This document shows, in pieces, positions 20,114 through 29,851 of a stretch of DNA of 64,000 nt (positions within the stretch are counted from its first letter, which is position 1; each line of letters opens with the position of its first letter). The notes under the pieces are model-generated. The model made no database searches. It saw only the letters and a program-made list of their open reading frames with translations, and was not told the DNA's origin. Location: contig NZ_PGFQ01000001.1 in the NCBI RefSeq assembly GCF_029870955.1, forward strand, positions 1,922,001 to 1,986,000, in the 5' to 3' direction. Both the position numbers and the translations under genes were made by a program. The DNA is from Sulfitobacter faviae. Its GTDB lineage: Bacteria; Pseudomonadota; Alphaproteobacteria; Rhodobacterales; Rhodobacteraceae.

Positions 20114-20506
20114 ATGAACGATCCTATCGCAGATATGCTGACACGCATCCGTAACTCTTCGCTGCGCGGCAAATCCACCGTCATGACACCGGCCTCCAAG
20201 CTGCGTGCATGGGTTCTGGACGTGCTGGCCGACGAAGGCTACATCCGCGGCTATGAAAAAGTCACGGGCGCCGATGGCCACCCCGCCATTGAGATCAGCC
20301 TCAAGTACTACGAAGGCGAACCTGTTATTCGCGAGCTGAAGCGGGTTTCCAAGCCCGGTCGCCGCGTCTACATGGCCGTCAATGACATCCCCGTCGTCCG
20401 TCAGGGCCTCGGCGTGTCGATTGTCTCCACCTCCAAAGGTGTGATGTCGGACGCATCTGCACGGTCTGCCAATGTTGGCGGCGAAGTGCTCTGCACCGTA
20501 TTCTAA
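20114..20506 (+). CDS. rpsH: 30S ribosomal protein S8
   Basis: S8 is a central-domain assembly protein and the spc operon repressor in E. coli. The 130 residues include [20 protein letters not shown] and the C-terminal [20 protein letters not shown] loop. There is no obvious E. coli-like S8 target in rplE here, and I did not find another. Confidence 0.97.
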   Translation: MNDPIADMLTRIRNSSLRGKSTVMTPASKLRAWVLDVLADEGYIRGYEKVTGADGHPAIEISLKYYEGEPVIRELKRVSKPGRRVYMAVNDIPVVRQGLGVSIVSTSKGVMSDASARSANVGGEVLCTVF

Positions 20507-20516
20507 GGAGAAGACA

Positions 20517-21050
20517 ATGTCTCGTATCGGTAAGAAACCAGTCGCTATGCCTTCGGGTGTCTCGGCAGAGGTGAGCGGTCAGACCATCGAAGTGAAGGGC
20601 CCCAAGGGCACCCGCAGCTTCCGTGCCACTGATGACGTGAGCCTCGCGGTCGAAGACAACGCAATCACTGTGACGCCGCGCGGCAAGTCCAAGCGCGCCC
20701 GTCAGCAGTGGGGCATGTCCCGCACCATGATCGAAAACCTGGTGACCGGCGTCACCACGGGCTTCAAGAAAGAGCTTGAAATCCAGGGTGTTGGTTATCG
20801 TGCGGCCATGAATGGCAACACGCTGAAACTGAACCTCGGCCTCAGCCACGATGTCGACTACGTTGCGCCCGAGGGCGTGACCGTGACGGCACCCAAGCAG
20901 ACCGAAATCGTTGTGGAAGGCATCGACGAACAGCTCGTTGGTCAGGTTGCCGCGAACATCCGCGCATGGCGCAAGCCCGAGCCCTATAAGGGCAAAGGCA
21001 TCCGCTATAAGGGCGAGTTCATCTTCCGCAAAGAAGGCAAGAAGAAGTAA
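20517..21050 (+). CDS. rplF: 50S ribosomal protein L6
   Basis: L6 lies near the factor-binding site. The 177-residue product has two related halves and the C-terminal [13 protein letters not shown] signature. SD AAGGAG precedes [20 protein letters not shown]; the in-frame codons upstream of 20517 are not used because they have no SD and lie within rpsH. Confidence 0.97.
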   Translation: MSRIGKKPVAMPSGVSAEVSGQTIEVKGPKGTRSFRATDDVSLAVEDNAITVTPRGKSKRARQQWGMSRTMIENLVTGVTTGFKKELEIQGVGYRAAMNGNTLKLNLGLSHDVDYVAPEGVTVTAPKQTEIVVEGIDEQLVGQVAANIRAWRKPEPYKGKGIRYKGEFIFRKEGKKK

Positions 21051-21061
21051 GGAACGGATTG

Positions 21062-21421
21062 ATGGCAAATACCAAACGACAGCTGTTCCTGAAGCGCCGC
21101 ATGCGCGTTCGGAACAAACTCCGCAAAGTCAACGCCGGGCGTCTCCGCCTATCGGTACACCGTTCGTCCAAGAACATCTCGGCCCAGCTGATCGACGATG
21201 TGAACGGCGTGACACTGGCCTCCGCCTCCTCCATGGAGAAGGATCTGGGCGTGGTTGGCAAAAACAACATCGAAGCAGCGACCAAAGTCGGTGCCGCGAT
21301 TGCCGAACGTGCCAAGAAAGCCGGCGTCGAAGAAGCATACTTCGACCGTGGCGGCTTCCTCTTCCACGGCAAGGTGAAGGCTCTGGCCGAAGCCGCGCGT
21401 GAAGGCGGTTTGAAGATCTGA
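21062..21421 (+). CDS. rplR: 50S ribosomal protein L18
   Basis: L18 carries 5S rRNA with L5. The 119-residue product begins [20 protein letters not shown] and ends with [23 protein letters not shown] codon directly precedes the ATG and is not needed. It is followed by an unusually long 170-bp gap before rpsE. Confidence 0.97.
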   Translation: MANTKRQLFLKRRMRVRNKLRKVNAGRLRLSVHRSSKNISAQLIDDVNGVTLASASSMEKDLGVVGKNNIEAATKVGAAIAERAKKAGVEEAYFDRGGFLFHGKVKALAEAAREGGLKI

Positions 21422-21591
21422 TTGTGCGGTGCGTGGGCAACCACGCACCCGCTTTCATACGAAGGCTATGCCCCCGTGCATAGCTCTCCTGCGAAGAGGG
21501 CCGGGAAGGCCCTCTCGATGATCCGGGGGCCATGGGCTCACCAGGATTGATCCTAAGGGCCGGTGAGGCCACAGAAAAAGGAAGATGCCAG
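21422..21591 (+). promoter_or_regulatory. Structured intercistronic leader before rpsE
   Basis: Four strong hairpins follow each other in 170 nt. The first is GGTGCGTGG/CCACGCACC with a GCAA tetraloop (21428-21449). The second is GCTATGC/GCATAGC (21465-21484). The third is AGAGGGCC/GGCCCTCT (21495-21515). The last is a compound helix in which GGCTCACC pairs with GGTGAGGCC around an inner AGGAT/ATCCT stem (21535-21570). The rpsE SD (AAAGGAAG) follows at once. None has a U-tract, so this looks like a cis-acting RNA and not a terminator. Confidence 0.6.
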
Positions 21592-22173
21592 ATGGCAAGA
21601 GATGACAACCGTGGGGGCAACCGCCGCAACCAACGCGACGAGACCCCGGAATTCGCTGACCGTCTGGTCGCGATCAACCGCGTGTCCAAGACCGTTAAGG
21701 GTGGTAAGCGTTTCGGCTTTGCCGCACTCGTGGTCGTGGGCGATCAGAAAGGCCGCGTCGGCTTTGGCAAGGGTAAAGCGAAAGAAGTGCCCGAGGCCAT
21801 CCGCAAGGCGACCGAGCAAGCCAAGCGTCAGATGATCCGCGTTCAACTACGCGAAGGCCGCACCCTGCACCATGACATGCATGGTCGTCACGGCGCAGGC
21901 CGCGTCATCATGCGCACAGCACCTGAAGGTACCGGTATCATCGCCGGTGGTCCGATGCGTGCCGTGTTCGAGATGTTGGGCGTGAAAGACGTTGTGTCCA
22001 AATCGGTCGGTTCGCAGAACCCCTACAACATGATCCGCGCCACTTTGGACGGTCTGAAGAAAGAGCAATCGCCCCGTTCCGTCGCGCAGCGTCGCGGCAA
22101 GAAAGTGGCTGACATTCTGCCCAAGCGTGAAGACAACGTAGAGTCCTCCGCTCAAGTGGCTGAGGAGGCATAA
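21592..22173 (+). CDS. rpsE: 30S ribosomal protein S5
   Basis: S5 works with S4 in decoding accuracy and mRNA unwinding. The 193 residues contain the double-stranded RNA-binding-like N-domain ([20 protein letters not shown]) and the [20 protein letters not shown] segment. A short acidic C-terminal extension ([16 protein letters not shown]) is seen. The real start is the ATG at 21592. Confidence 0.97.
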   Translation: MARDDNRGGNRRNQRDETPEFADRLVAINRVSKTVKGGKRFGFAALVVVGDQKGRVGFGKGKAKEVPEAIRKATEQAKRQMIRVQLREGRTLHHDMHGRHGAGRVIMRTAPEGTGIIAGGPMRAVFEMLGVKDVVSKSVGSQNPYNMIRATLDGLKKEQSPRSVAQRRGKKVADILPKREDNVESSAQVAEEA

Positions 22174-22175
22174 GC

Positions 22176-22364
22176 ATGGCCAAGACACTCGTAATCAAGC
22201 AGGTCGGTTCGCCGATCCGCCGCCCCGCCAAACAGCGCGCAACGCTGGTCGGCCTCGGCCTCAACAAAATGGGTCGCACCCGTGAGCTGGAAGATACACC
22301 TTCCGTGCGCGGCATGATCAACAAGGTCTCGCATATGGTCGAGATCGTTGAAGAGAAAGGCTGA
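22176..22364 (+). CDS. rpmD: 50S ribosomal protein L30
   Basis: The 62-residue product has the [20 protein letters not shown] opening and [20 protein letters not shown] core of the bacterial short form. It lies 2 bp after rpsE. It is the last gene before another break: rplO normally follows but here starts 625 bp downstream, after a terminator and a small gene. Confidence 0.97.
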   Translation: MAKTLVIKQVGSPIRRPAKQRATLVGLGLNKMGRTRELEDTPSVRGMINKVSHMVEIVEEKG

Positions 22365-22406
22365 ACCTAGGGTTCAGCGGTAGGGCGGGGGACCGTCCTA
22401 CGAAGA

Positions 22407-22434
22407 CGCCTCGCAGGGAACTGCGGGGCGTTTT
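22407..22434 (+). terminator. Rho-independent terminator after rpmD
   Basis: CGCCTCGCAG and CTGCGGGGCG (one mismatch) flank GGAA and precede TTTTG. It separates rpmD from the rplO operon. Confidence 0.88.
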
Positions 22435-22625
22435 GCGTTGTGGGATTTGCGGGTTTGGCAGGCGAATGCTGAGGCGCGCTTGGCACGCGTTCGGTCCGCT
22501 TACTGGGGGATTCGAGAGGTCGGTTCCTTCGCCCACTAGTTTTCAACACTTGTTAATATTTCGTTAACATTTACCGTTGAATGGCCTCACGCATTTTTTC
22601 GGGGCGTAAACGGATAGGATTAACG

Positions 22626-22811
22626 ATGAAACCCTTTGCTATACTCGCCGTTATATTTGTGGCGGCTGGTGGGCCGTCCTTCGCGTCGGTTCAGATGCAA
22701 ACCAGCCAACTAAGTACCCCCGACGGCCCCGCCCATGGGGGCGGATGTAGAAAATCCTCACCGCCGGGGCGATGTTGCCATGCCGGATCAAAGCCATATC
22801 ATTGCCACTAG
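22626..22811 (+). CDS. Small secreted Cys/His-rich peptide
   Basis: The 61-residue product has a clear signal peptide (MKPFAILAVIFVAAGGPSFA). The mature peptide of about 40 residues ends GGGCRKSSPPGRCCHAGSKP-YHCH. Its four Cys and several His crowd into the last 25 residues, which suggests two disulphides or a bound metal. SD TAGGAT lies 5-10 nt upstream, and AT-rich DNA with TTAACATTT, a plausible promoter, lies just before. I do not recognise a named family. It is an orphan gene between rpmD and rplO. Confidence 0.7.
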   Translation: MKPFAILAVIFVAAGGPSFASVQMQTSQLSTPDGPAHGGGCRKSSPPGRCCHAGSKPYHCH

Positions 22812-22865
22812 CCGGTGGGATTAGGTCGACAGGGGTGGGGCGCTGGAGGTAGTCGCCATGCCCCC

Positions 22866-22894
22866 TTGTCACGCCCCCCGCCATCCCCTATACG
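22866..22894 (+). promoter_or_regulatory. Predicted sigma70 promoter of rplO-secY-adk
   Basis: TTGTCA (22866-22871), a 17-bp spacer and TATACG (22889-22894) lie 96 bp before rplO. The arrangement matches the str promoter at 3898. Confidence 0.75.
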
Positions 22895-22989
22895 CCCCCG
22901 GTGGCCCGTGTTGGGTCGCAATGGAATCGCAACGCCGCGTTTGGCCACTCCCGTCGCTGGGGGCCAATTCCGGCATAAGGAGAAGCGAC

Positions 22990-23472
22990 ATGAAACTGCA
23001 CGAACTTTCCGACAACGAAGGCGCAGCCAAGAAGCGTATGCGCGTTGGACGTGGTCCCGGCTCTGGCAAGGGTAAAATGGGTGGCCGTGGTATCAAGGGT
23101 CAGAAGTCCCGCTCGGGTGTGAGCATCAATGGCTACGAAGGCGGCCAGATGCCCATCTACCAGCGTCTGCCCAAGCGCGGCTTCAACAAGCCGAACCGCA
23201 AATCCTTCGCTGTCGTTAACCTGGGCCTGATCCAGAAATTCATCGATGCGAAGAAACTCGACGCGGGCAACACCATCGACGCCGCAGCACTGGTTGCCTC
23301 CGGTCTGGTCCGTCGTGAGCTGGACGGTATCCGCGTTCTGGCCAAGGGTGACATCACCTCCAAGATCGACCTGAACGTTGCTGGCGCTTCCAAGTCCGCC
23401 ATCGAGGCGGTCGAGAAGGCAGGCGGCAAGGTGACCGTGACCGCTCCCAAGGCGGCCGAGGCATCCGAGTAA
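22990..23472 (+). CDS. rplO: 50S ribosomal protein L15
   Basis: L15 is a late 50S assembly protein. The 160-residue product starts [20 protein letters not shown], with the Gly/Lys/Arg-rich [20 protein letters not shown] arm that threads into 23S rRNA. The SD is AAGGAGAAG. An upstream in-frame ATG (22858) is rejected as it precedes the predicted promoter. Confidence 0.97.
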   Translation: MKLHELSDNEGAAKKRMRVGRGPGSGKGKMGGRGIKGQKSRSGVSINGYEGGQMPIYQRLPKRGFNKPNRKSFAVVNLGLIQKFIDAKKLDAGNTIDAAALVASGLVRRELDGIRVLAKGDITSKIDLNVAGASKSAIEAVEKAGGKVTVTAPKAAEASE

Positions 23473-23532
23473 AGCGGCCTTAAGGCTTGTGAGCGGCGCG
23501 CCAGCCGCTTACATAACCTCAAGTTTTCCCGA

Positions 23533-23568
23533 ACGCCGCCCGCCGGAAAACGGTCCGGGCGGCGTTTT
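23533..23568 (+). terminator. Terminator-like hairpin between rplO and secY
   Basis: ACGCCGCCCG and CGGGCGGCGT are perfectly paired, with a second small stem (CCG/CGG) in the loop, followed by TTTTC. As no promoter is evident before secY, partial read-through would set secY-adk lower than rplO. Confidence 0.7.
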
Positions 23569-23591
23569 CGCAACAAGAGAAGAGACCCCTC

Positions 23592-24970
<1,379 letters not shown>

Positions 24971-24974
<4 letters not shown>

Positions 24975-25617
24975 ATATTATCCTACTCGGGCCTCCGGGC
25001 GCAGGCAAAGGCACCCAAGCACGTCATCTGGTTGAAACCCGCAACATGGTTCAGCTGTCCACTGGCGACATGCTGCGTGAAGCCAAGGACAGCGGGACAG
25101 AGATGGGCAAGATCGTGGCCGACGTGATGGACCGCGGCGCGCTTGTCACCGATGAGATCGTCATTGGCCTGATCCGCGAAAAGCTCACCGACAAGGCCGA
25201 GCATGGCGGCTTTATCTTCGACGGCTTTCCCCGCACGCTGGCGCAGGCCGATGCGCTGGCCGATCTGATGGCGCAAGAGGGGCAGACCCTCGACGCTGTG
25301 ATCGAGATGAAGGTCGACGATGAGGCGCTGGTCGCGCGCATCACCGCCCGTTCCACCTGCGCAAGCTGTGGCGAGGTTTATAACGACCTGACCAAACCGA
25401 TCCCGAAGATGGGAAGTGCACCAACTGCGGCGGGACCGAGTTCAAGCGCCGCGCGGACGACAATGAGGAAAGCCTCAAAACCCGTCTGATGGCCTATTAC
25501 AAACAGACCTCTCCGCTGATCGGCTACTACTATGCCAAAGACATGCTCAGCGGCGTGAACGGTCTGGGCCAGATCGAAGAAGTGCGCGGCGCGATCGCGC
25601 AGGTTCTCGACCAGTGA
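24971..25617 (+). CDS. adk: Adenylate kinase, zinc-lid type (frame broken by one missing base)
   Basis: The enzyme interconverts AMP + ATP and 2 ADP. The P-loop GPPGAGKGT is at residues 7-15, and the AMP site includes STGDMLRE and [13 protein letters not shown]. The frame breaks at about 25404 within the lid; restoring one G (CCCGAAG to CCCGGAAG) gives [20 protein letters not shown] and a 215-residue protein. The lid then has C-x2-C and C-x2-C, the four-cysteine metal-binding version. Adk is essential, so an inactivated gene is unlikely. Confidence 0.94.
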
Positions 25618-25693
25618 TTTCCCGGCGGCGCGGGGCAGGGGGCGCTGTCCTTTGCCTTCGCGCGGCCGAGCAGCGTAGAGTTTTGTGCGGGCC

Positions 25694-25722
25694 TTGACGC
25701 CCTGCGCAAAACCTCATAGTCA
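25694..25722 (+). promoter_or_regulatory. Possible promoter of rpsM-rpsK-rpoA-rplQ
   Basis: TTGACG (25694-25699), 17 bp, then TAGTCA (25717-25722). The -35 is good and the -10 weak. It lies 157 bp before rpsM and after adk, the right place for the alpha operon. Confidence 0.4.
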
Positions 25723-25878
25723 CCCCTATCTCGTAAGAGAATCAAATTGCGGCAAGGGTTCCGCCCAACCCCGCAAGATCACCTGATCAGCCTTAGCCCG
25801 ATGGTCTTACCGCCTCGGGCTTGTGTTGTGAAAAAAGGGTCTGGAATCACGGACCCGCAACGAAAAGGAATAGCTAAC

Positions 25879-26247
25879 GTGGCACGTATTGCCGGCGTAA
25901 ACATCCCGACTGCAAAGCGGGTTCCCATCGCCCTCACCTATATCACCGGTATTGGCAGCTCCTCCGCCAAGGCCATCTGCGAAGCTGTCGGCATCGACGA
26001 GACCCGCCGGGTCAACGAACTGTCTGACGCCGAAGTTCTGGCCGTGCGTGAGCACATCGACGCCAATTACACCGTCGAAGGCGACCTGCGTCGTGACACG
26101 CAGATGAACATCAAGCGCCTGATGGACCTCGGCTGCTACCGTGGCCTGCGCCACCGTCGCAACCTGCCGGTTCGCGGCCAGCGCACCCATACCAACGCAC
26201 GCACACGCAAAGGCCCCGCGAAGGCCATTGCTGGCAAGAAAAAATAA
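25879..26247 (+). CDS. rpsM: 30S ribosomal protein S13
   Basis: S13 sits in the 30S head and contacts P-site tRNA. The product of 122 residues starts at GTG (25879) with SD AAAAGGAA; the family always begins (M)ARIAGVNIP, so longer in-frame starts are wrong. The helix-two-turn-helix [18 protein letters not shown] and the basic tail [20 protein letters not shown] are seen. A 260-bp gap with several inverted repeats precedes it. Confidence 0.97.
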   Translation: MARIAGVNIPTAKRVPIALTYITGIGSSSAKAICEAVGIDETRRVNELSDAEVLAVREHIDANYTVEGDLRRDTQMNIKRLMDLGCYRGLRHRRNLPVRGQRTHTNARTRKGPAKAIAGKKK

Positions 26248-26262
26248 GGGAGGGTCCGATCA

Positions 26263-26652
26263 ATGGCACGCGATAAGACACGCACCAAGCGTAAGGTCTC
26301 CAAGAACATCGCCGCAGGCGTGGCGCATGTGAACTCGAGCTTCAACAACACCAAGATCCTGATCTCGGACGTGCAGGGCAACGCGATCTCCTGGTCGTCT
26401 GCTGGCACCATGGGCTTCAAAGGGTCGCGCAAGTCGACACCCTACGCCGCCCAGATGGCCGCCGAAGATGCCGGCCGCAAGGCACAGGATCACGGCGTCA
26501 AGACGCTGGAAGTCGAAGTGCAGGGCCCCGGTTCGGGCCGCGAGAGCGCCCTGCGCGCCCTGGCTGCCGCCGGCTTCAACATCACCTCAATCCGTGATGT
26601 GACCCCGATGGCCCACAACGGCTGCCGCCCGCCGAAGCGCCGCCGCGTTTAA
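26263..26652 (+). CDS. rpsK: 30S ribosomal protein S11
   Basis: S11 forms part of the 30S platform at the exit site. The 129-residue product contains [20 protein letters not shown] and ends with the invariant [11 protein letters not shown]. rpsD, which follows rpsK in many bacteria, is absent here, as is common in alphaproteobacteria. Confidence 0.97.
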   Translation: MARDKTRTKRKVSKNIAAGVAHVNSSFNNTKILISDVQGNAISWSSAGTMGFKGSRKSTPYAAQMAAEDAGRKAQDHGVKTLEVEVQGPGSGRESALRALAAAGFNITSIRDVTPMAHNGCRPPKRRRV

Positions 26653-26668
26653 GCCGGGATTGTTTTAC

Positions 26669-26697
26669 ATGGGGTCGCGCCTTGCGTGCGGCCCCAT
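26669..26697 (+). promoter_or_regulatory. Hairpin between rpsK and rpoA
   Basis: ATGGGGTCGC pairs with GCGGCCCCAT (one G-U) across a 9-nt loop. With no U-tract it may be a processing or regulatory element between ribosomal and polymerase genes. Confidence 0.5.
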
Positions 26698-26766
26698 ACC
26701 GCTTTTCAGAAACCTCGAGCGTTTGTGTCATTTGGACATGAGGCACAAACAAGGATGGAGGGACGC

Positions 26767-27783
26767 ATGATCCACAAGAATTGGGCTGAATTGATCAAGC
26801 CGCAACAGCTTGACGTCAAGCCGGGCAACGACCCCGCACGTCAGGCGACCGTCATGGCCGAACCGCTGGAGCGGGGCTTCGGTCTGACCCTCGGCAACGC
26901 GCTGCGCCGCGTGCTGATGTCCTCGCTGCAGGGCGCGGCGATCACCTCCGTGCAGATCGACAACGTGCTGCACGAGTTTTCCTCCGTCGCCGGTGTGCGC
27001 GAAGACGTGACCGACATCATCCTGAACCTCAAGGGCGTCAGCCTGCGCATGGAAGTCGAAGGCCCCAAGCGCCTGTCGATCTCCGCCAAGGGTCCGGGCG
27101 TCGTCACCGCCGGTGACATCTCCGAATCCGCCGGTATCGAGATTCTGAACCGCGAGCATGTGATCTGCCACCTCGACGATGGTGCGGATGTCTACATGGA
27201 GCTGACCGTCAACACCGGCAAGGGCTATGTCTCTGCCGACAAGAACAAGCCGGAAGATGCGCCCATCGGTCTCATTCCGATCGACGCGATCTATTCGCCG
27301 GTCAAGAAGGTCTCCTACGACGTGCAGCCGACCCGCGAGGGCCAGGTGCTGGACTATGACAAGCTGACCATGAAGGTCGAGACCGACGGCTCCATCACGC
27401 CGGACGACGCCGTGGCCTTCGCCGCGCGCATCCTGCAGGACCAGCTTGGCATCTTCGTCAACTTCGACGAGCCGGAAAGCGCATCGCGTCAGGACGACGA
27501 CGACGGTCTGGAGTTCAACCCGCTGCTGCTGAAGAAGGTCGACGAGCTCGAACTCTCGGTCCGTTCGGCAAACTGCCTGAAGAACGACAACATCGTCTAC
27601 ATCGGCGACCTGATCCAGAAGACCGAAGCCGAGATGCTGCGCACCCCGAACTTCGGCCGCAAGTCGCTGAACGAGATCAAGGAAGTGCTGTCGGGCATGG
27701 GCCTGCACCTCGGTATGGACGTCGAAGACTGGCCGCCAGAGAACATCGAAGACCTCGCCAAGAAGTTCGAGGATTCGTTCTAA
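26767..27783 (+). CDS. rpoA: DNA-directed RNA polymerase subunit alpha
   Basis: The alpha subunit dimerises to start polymerase assembly, and its C-terminal domain binds UP elements and activators. The 338-residue product has the N-domain signature [20 protein letters not shown] near residue 35 and the C-domain [20 protein letters not shown] with [12 protein letters not shown]. The ATG at 26767, after SD GGAGGGA, fits the family; earlier in-frame codons do not. Confidence 0.98.
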   Translation: MIHKNWAELIKPQQLDVKPGNDPARQATVMAEPLERGFGLTLGNALRRVLMSSLQGAAITSVQIDNVLHEFSSVAGVREDVTDIILNLKGVSLRMEVEGPKRLSISAKGPGVVTAGDISESAGIEILNREHVICHLDDGADVYMELTVNTGKGYVSADKNKPEDAPIGLIPIDAIYSPVKKVSYDVQPTREGQVLDYDKLTMKVETDGSITPDDAVAFAARILQDQLGIFVNFDEPESASRQDDDDGLEFNPLLLKKVDELELSVRSANCLKNDNIVYIGDLIQKTEAEMLRTPNFGRKSLNEIKEVLSGMGLHLGMDVEDWPPENIEDLAKKFEDSF

Positions 27784-27792
27784 GATACGGTG

Positions 27793-27841
27793 CCCGGAAA
27801 CTTTCAAAGTTTCCGGGGCCGATTTCTTTCAAAGAAATCGG
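27793..27841 (+). promoter_or_regulatory. Two tandem perfect hairpins between rpoA and rplQ
   Basis: CCCGGAAACTTT/AAAGTTTCCGGG (27793-27817) is followed directly by CCGATTTCTTT/AAAGAAATCGG (27819-27841). Both centres read CTTTCAAAG. There is no U-tract after either. Confidence 0.7.
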
Positions 27842-27946
27842 GTGCCGTTACGACCGGGCGCATGCCCCAAGGAGAGCTCGTGACACGCATCGCGGGCCAG
27901 ACAAAGCAAAACCGCCCGTAGAGGGCATCACGATTGGAGTAAGACA

Positions 27947-28363
27947 ATGCGTCACGCACGTGGATACCGCCGCCTGAACCGTACACATGAACACCGCAAG
28001 GCGCTGTTCTCGAACATGGCAGGCTCGCTCATCGAGCATGAGCAGATCAAGACCACCTTGCCGAAAGCCAAGGAACTGAAGCCGATCATCGAAAAGATGA
28101 TCACCCTCGCCAAGCGCGGCGACCTGCACGCCCGCCGTCAGGCCGCGTCGAAGCTGAAAGAAGATCAGTATGTCGCCAAGCTGTTCGACGTGCTGGGCCC
28201 GCGCTACAAGGACCGTCAGGGCGGCTACGTCCGCGTCCTGAAGGCCGGCTTCCGCTATGGTGACATGGCGCCGATGGCGATCATCGAATTCGTCGACCGC
28301 GACCGCGACGCCAAGGGTGCCGCCGACAAGGCGCGTCTGGCCGAGGAAGAAGCGGCGGAATAA
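27947..28363 (+). CDS. rplQ: 50S ribosomal protein L17
   Basis: L17 surrounds the exit tunnel base. [20 protein letters not shown] and [19 protein letters not shown] match the family. A charged Ala/Glu C-terminal tail makes it 138 residues, within the alphaproteobacterial range. The 163-bp gap from rpoA is long and structured. It is the last gene of the alpha operon. Confidence 0.97.
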   Translation: MRHARGYRRLNRTHEHRKALFSNMAGSLIEHEQIKTTLPKAKELKPIIEKMITLAKRGDLHARRQAASKLKEDQYVAKLFDVLGPRYKDRQGGYVRVLKAGFRYGDMAPMAIIEFVDRDRDAKGAADKARLAEEEAAE

Positions 28364-28387
28364 GATCCCCGCCATCGTTATTCGGAA

Positions 28388-28414
28388 AGCCCCGCCCTTG
28401 GCGGGGCTTTTCTT
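28388..28414 (+). terminator. Rho-independent terminator of the alpha operon
   Basis: AGCCCCGC and GCGGGGCT form a perfect stem followed by TTTCTTTT, 25 bp after the rplQ stop. Confidence 0.92.
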
Positions 28415-28477
28415 TTGCCGGGGAGGGTCGCGGAAAACGCAGTTGCACCGGCTCCAGTCCCTGCGCATATCTGGGGC

Positions 28478-29850
28478 ATGAGAACCCTTGCCCTGATCCT
28501 CATGCTACTGGCCACGCCCCTGATGGCGCAGCAGGTGCCGAGCTCCGCAGCACAGATGCAACTGAGCTTCGTGCCGCTGGTCAAACAGGCCGCCCCAGCG
28601 GTGGTCAACATCTATGCCCGCACCATCACCGAGGCCCGGCGCACGCCGTTGCAGGCCGATCCCTTCTTCGAACGTTTCTTTCGCGATCCCTTTTCCGAGC
28701 GACCCCGGGTGCAGAATTCGCTCGGCTCCGGCGTGATCCTCTCGGCTGACGGGATTGTCGTGTCGAATTACCACGTCGTCGGGACCGCCACCGACATCCG
28801 CGTCGTGCTGAACGACCGGCGCGAGTACAGCGCCCGCGTGCTTCTGGGCGATGCCGAGAGCGATCTGGCGATCCTCAAGCTCGCCGGGGCCGAGGATCTG
28901 CCCTTCCTCGAACTGCGCGACAGCGACGCGGTGGAAGTGGGGGAGCTGACGCTGGCCATCGGCAACCCCTTCGGTGTGGGGCAGACCGTGTCGAGCGGGA
29001 TCGTCTCGGGGCTGGCGCGCTCCGGCGCCGCGGGCGGGGCGGGCAGGGCTATTTCATCCAGACCGACGCGCCGATCAATCCCGGCAATTCCGGCGGGGCG
29101 CTGATCGATATGGGCGGACGGCTCATCGGGGTGAATACCTCGATCCTCACGCGCTCGGGCGGCAGCAACGGCATCGGTTTTGCCATTCCCGCCGATCTGG
29201 TCGCCGCCTTCGTCGCACAGGCTCGCGCCGGGGAGACCGCTTTCCAACGCCCCTGGGCGGGGCTTTCGGGCCAGCCGGTCGATGCCGACATGGCGGGGCC
29301 CTTGGGGCTGGACCGTCCGGGCGGCATCATCGTTTCCGGGCTGCATCCCGCCAGCCCCTTCAACGGCGCGGGGCTGGAGGTTGGCGACGTGATCGTCAGC
29401 GTCGACGACCAGCCGGTGAACACACCCGCCGAGATGATCTACCGCATGTCGGTGGCAGGTCTGGGCCATTCCGCGCGCGTGGGCGTCATGCGCGAGGGGC
29501 GGTTGCAGGAGGTGACCGTGGCCCTGATCGCCGCGCCCGACGTGCCGGACCGGGCCGAGGTCACCTTGGGCGCGCGCAGCCTGCTGCCGGGGCTCAAAGC
29601 GGCACAGATCAATCCGGCGGTCATTGACGAGATGAATTTGCCCTTGGAAAGCGCGGGCGTGGTGGTGCTCGACGCCGGGCGCTTCGGCCCGCGCGTGGGG
29701 CTCAGCGATGGCGACGTGATCCTCTCGGTCAACGGCGTGGCGGTGGAGGATACCGCCGCCCTCGTGGCCCTGCTCTCGGGGCAGGTGCGCCGCATCCAGA
29801 TGGTGATACAACGCGGTGACCGGCGCATGGCGCTGCGGTTCAGGGGGTAG
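28478..29850 (+). CDS. HtrA/Deg-family periplasmic serine protease (frame broken by one missing base)
   Basis: The 457-residue product is a heat-shock type protease and chaperone of the periplasm. It has a signal peptide ([17 protein letters not shown]) and a trypsin-like domain with His in VVSNYHVVG, Asp in [11 protein letters not shown] and Ser in [10 protein letters not shown]. Two PDZ domains follow: one from about residue 270, containing [20 protein letters not shown], and one near the end, with GVVVLDAG and [13 protein letters not shown]. The frame breaks at 29036-29039, where one G is missing; the upstream frame then ends at 29104. The start ATG precedes the signal peptide. It leads a six-gene operon. 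Confidence 0.92.
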
Positions 29851-29851
29851 C

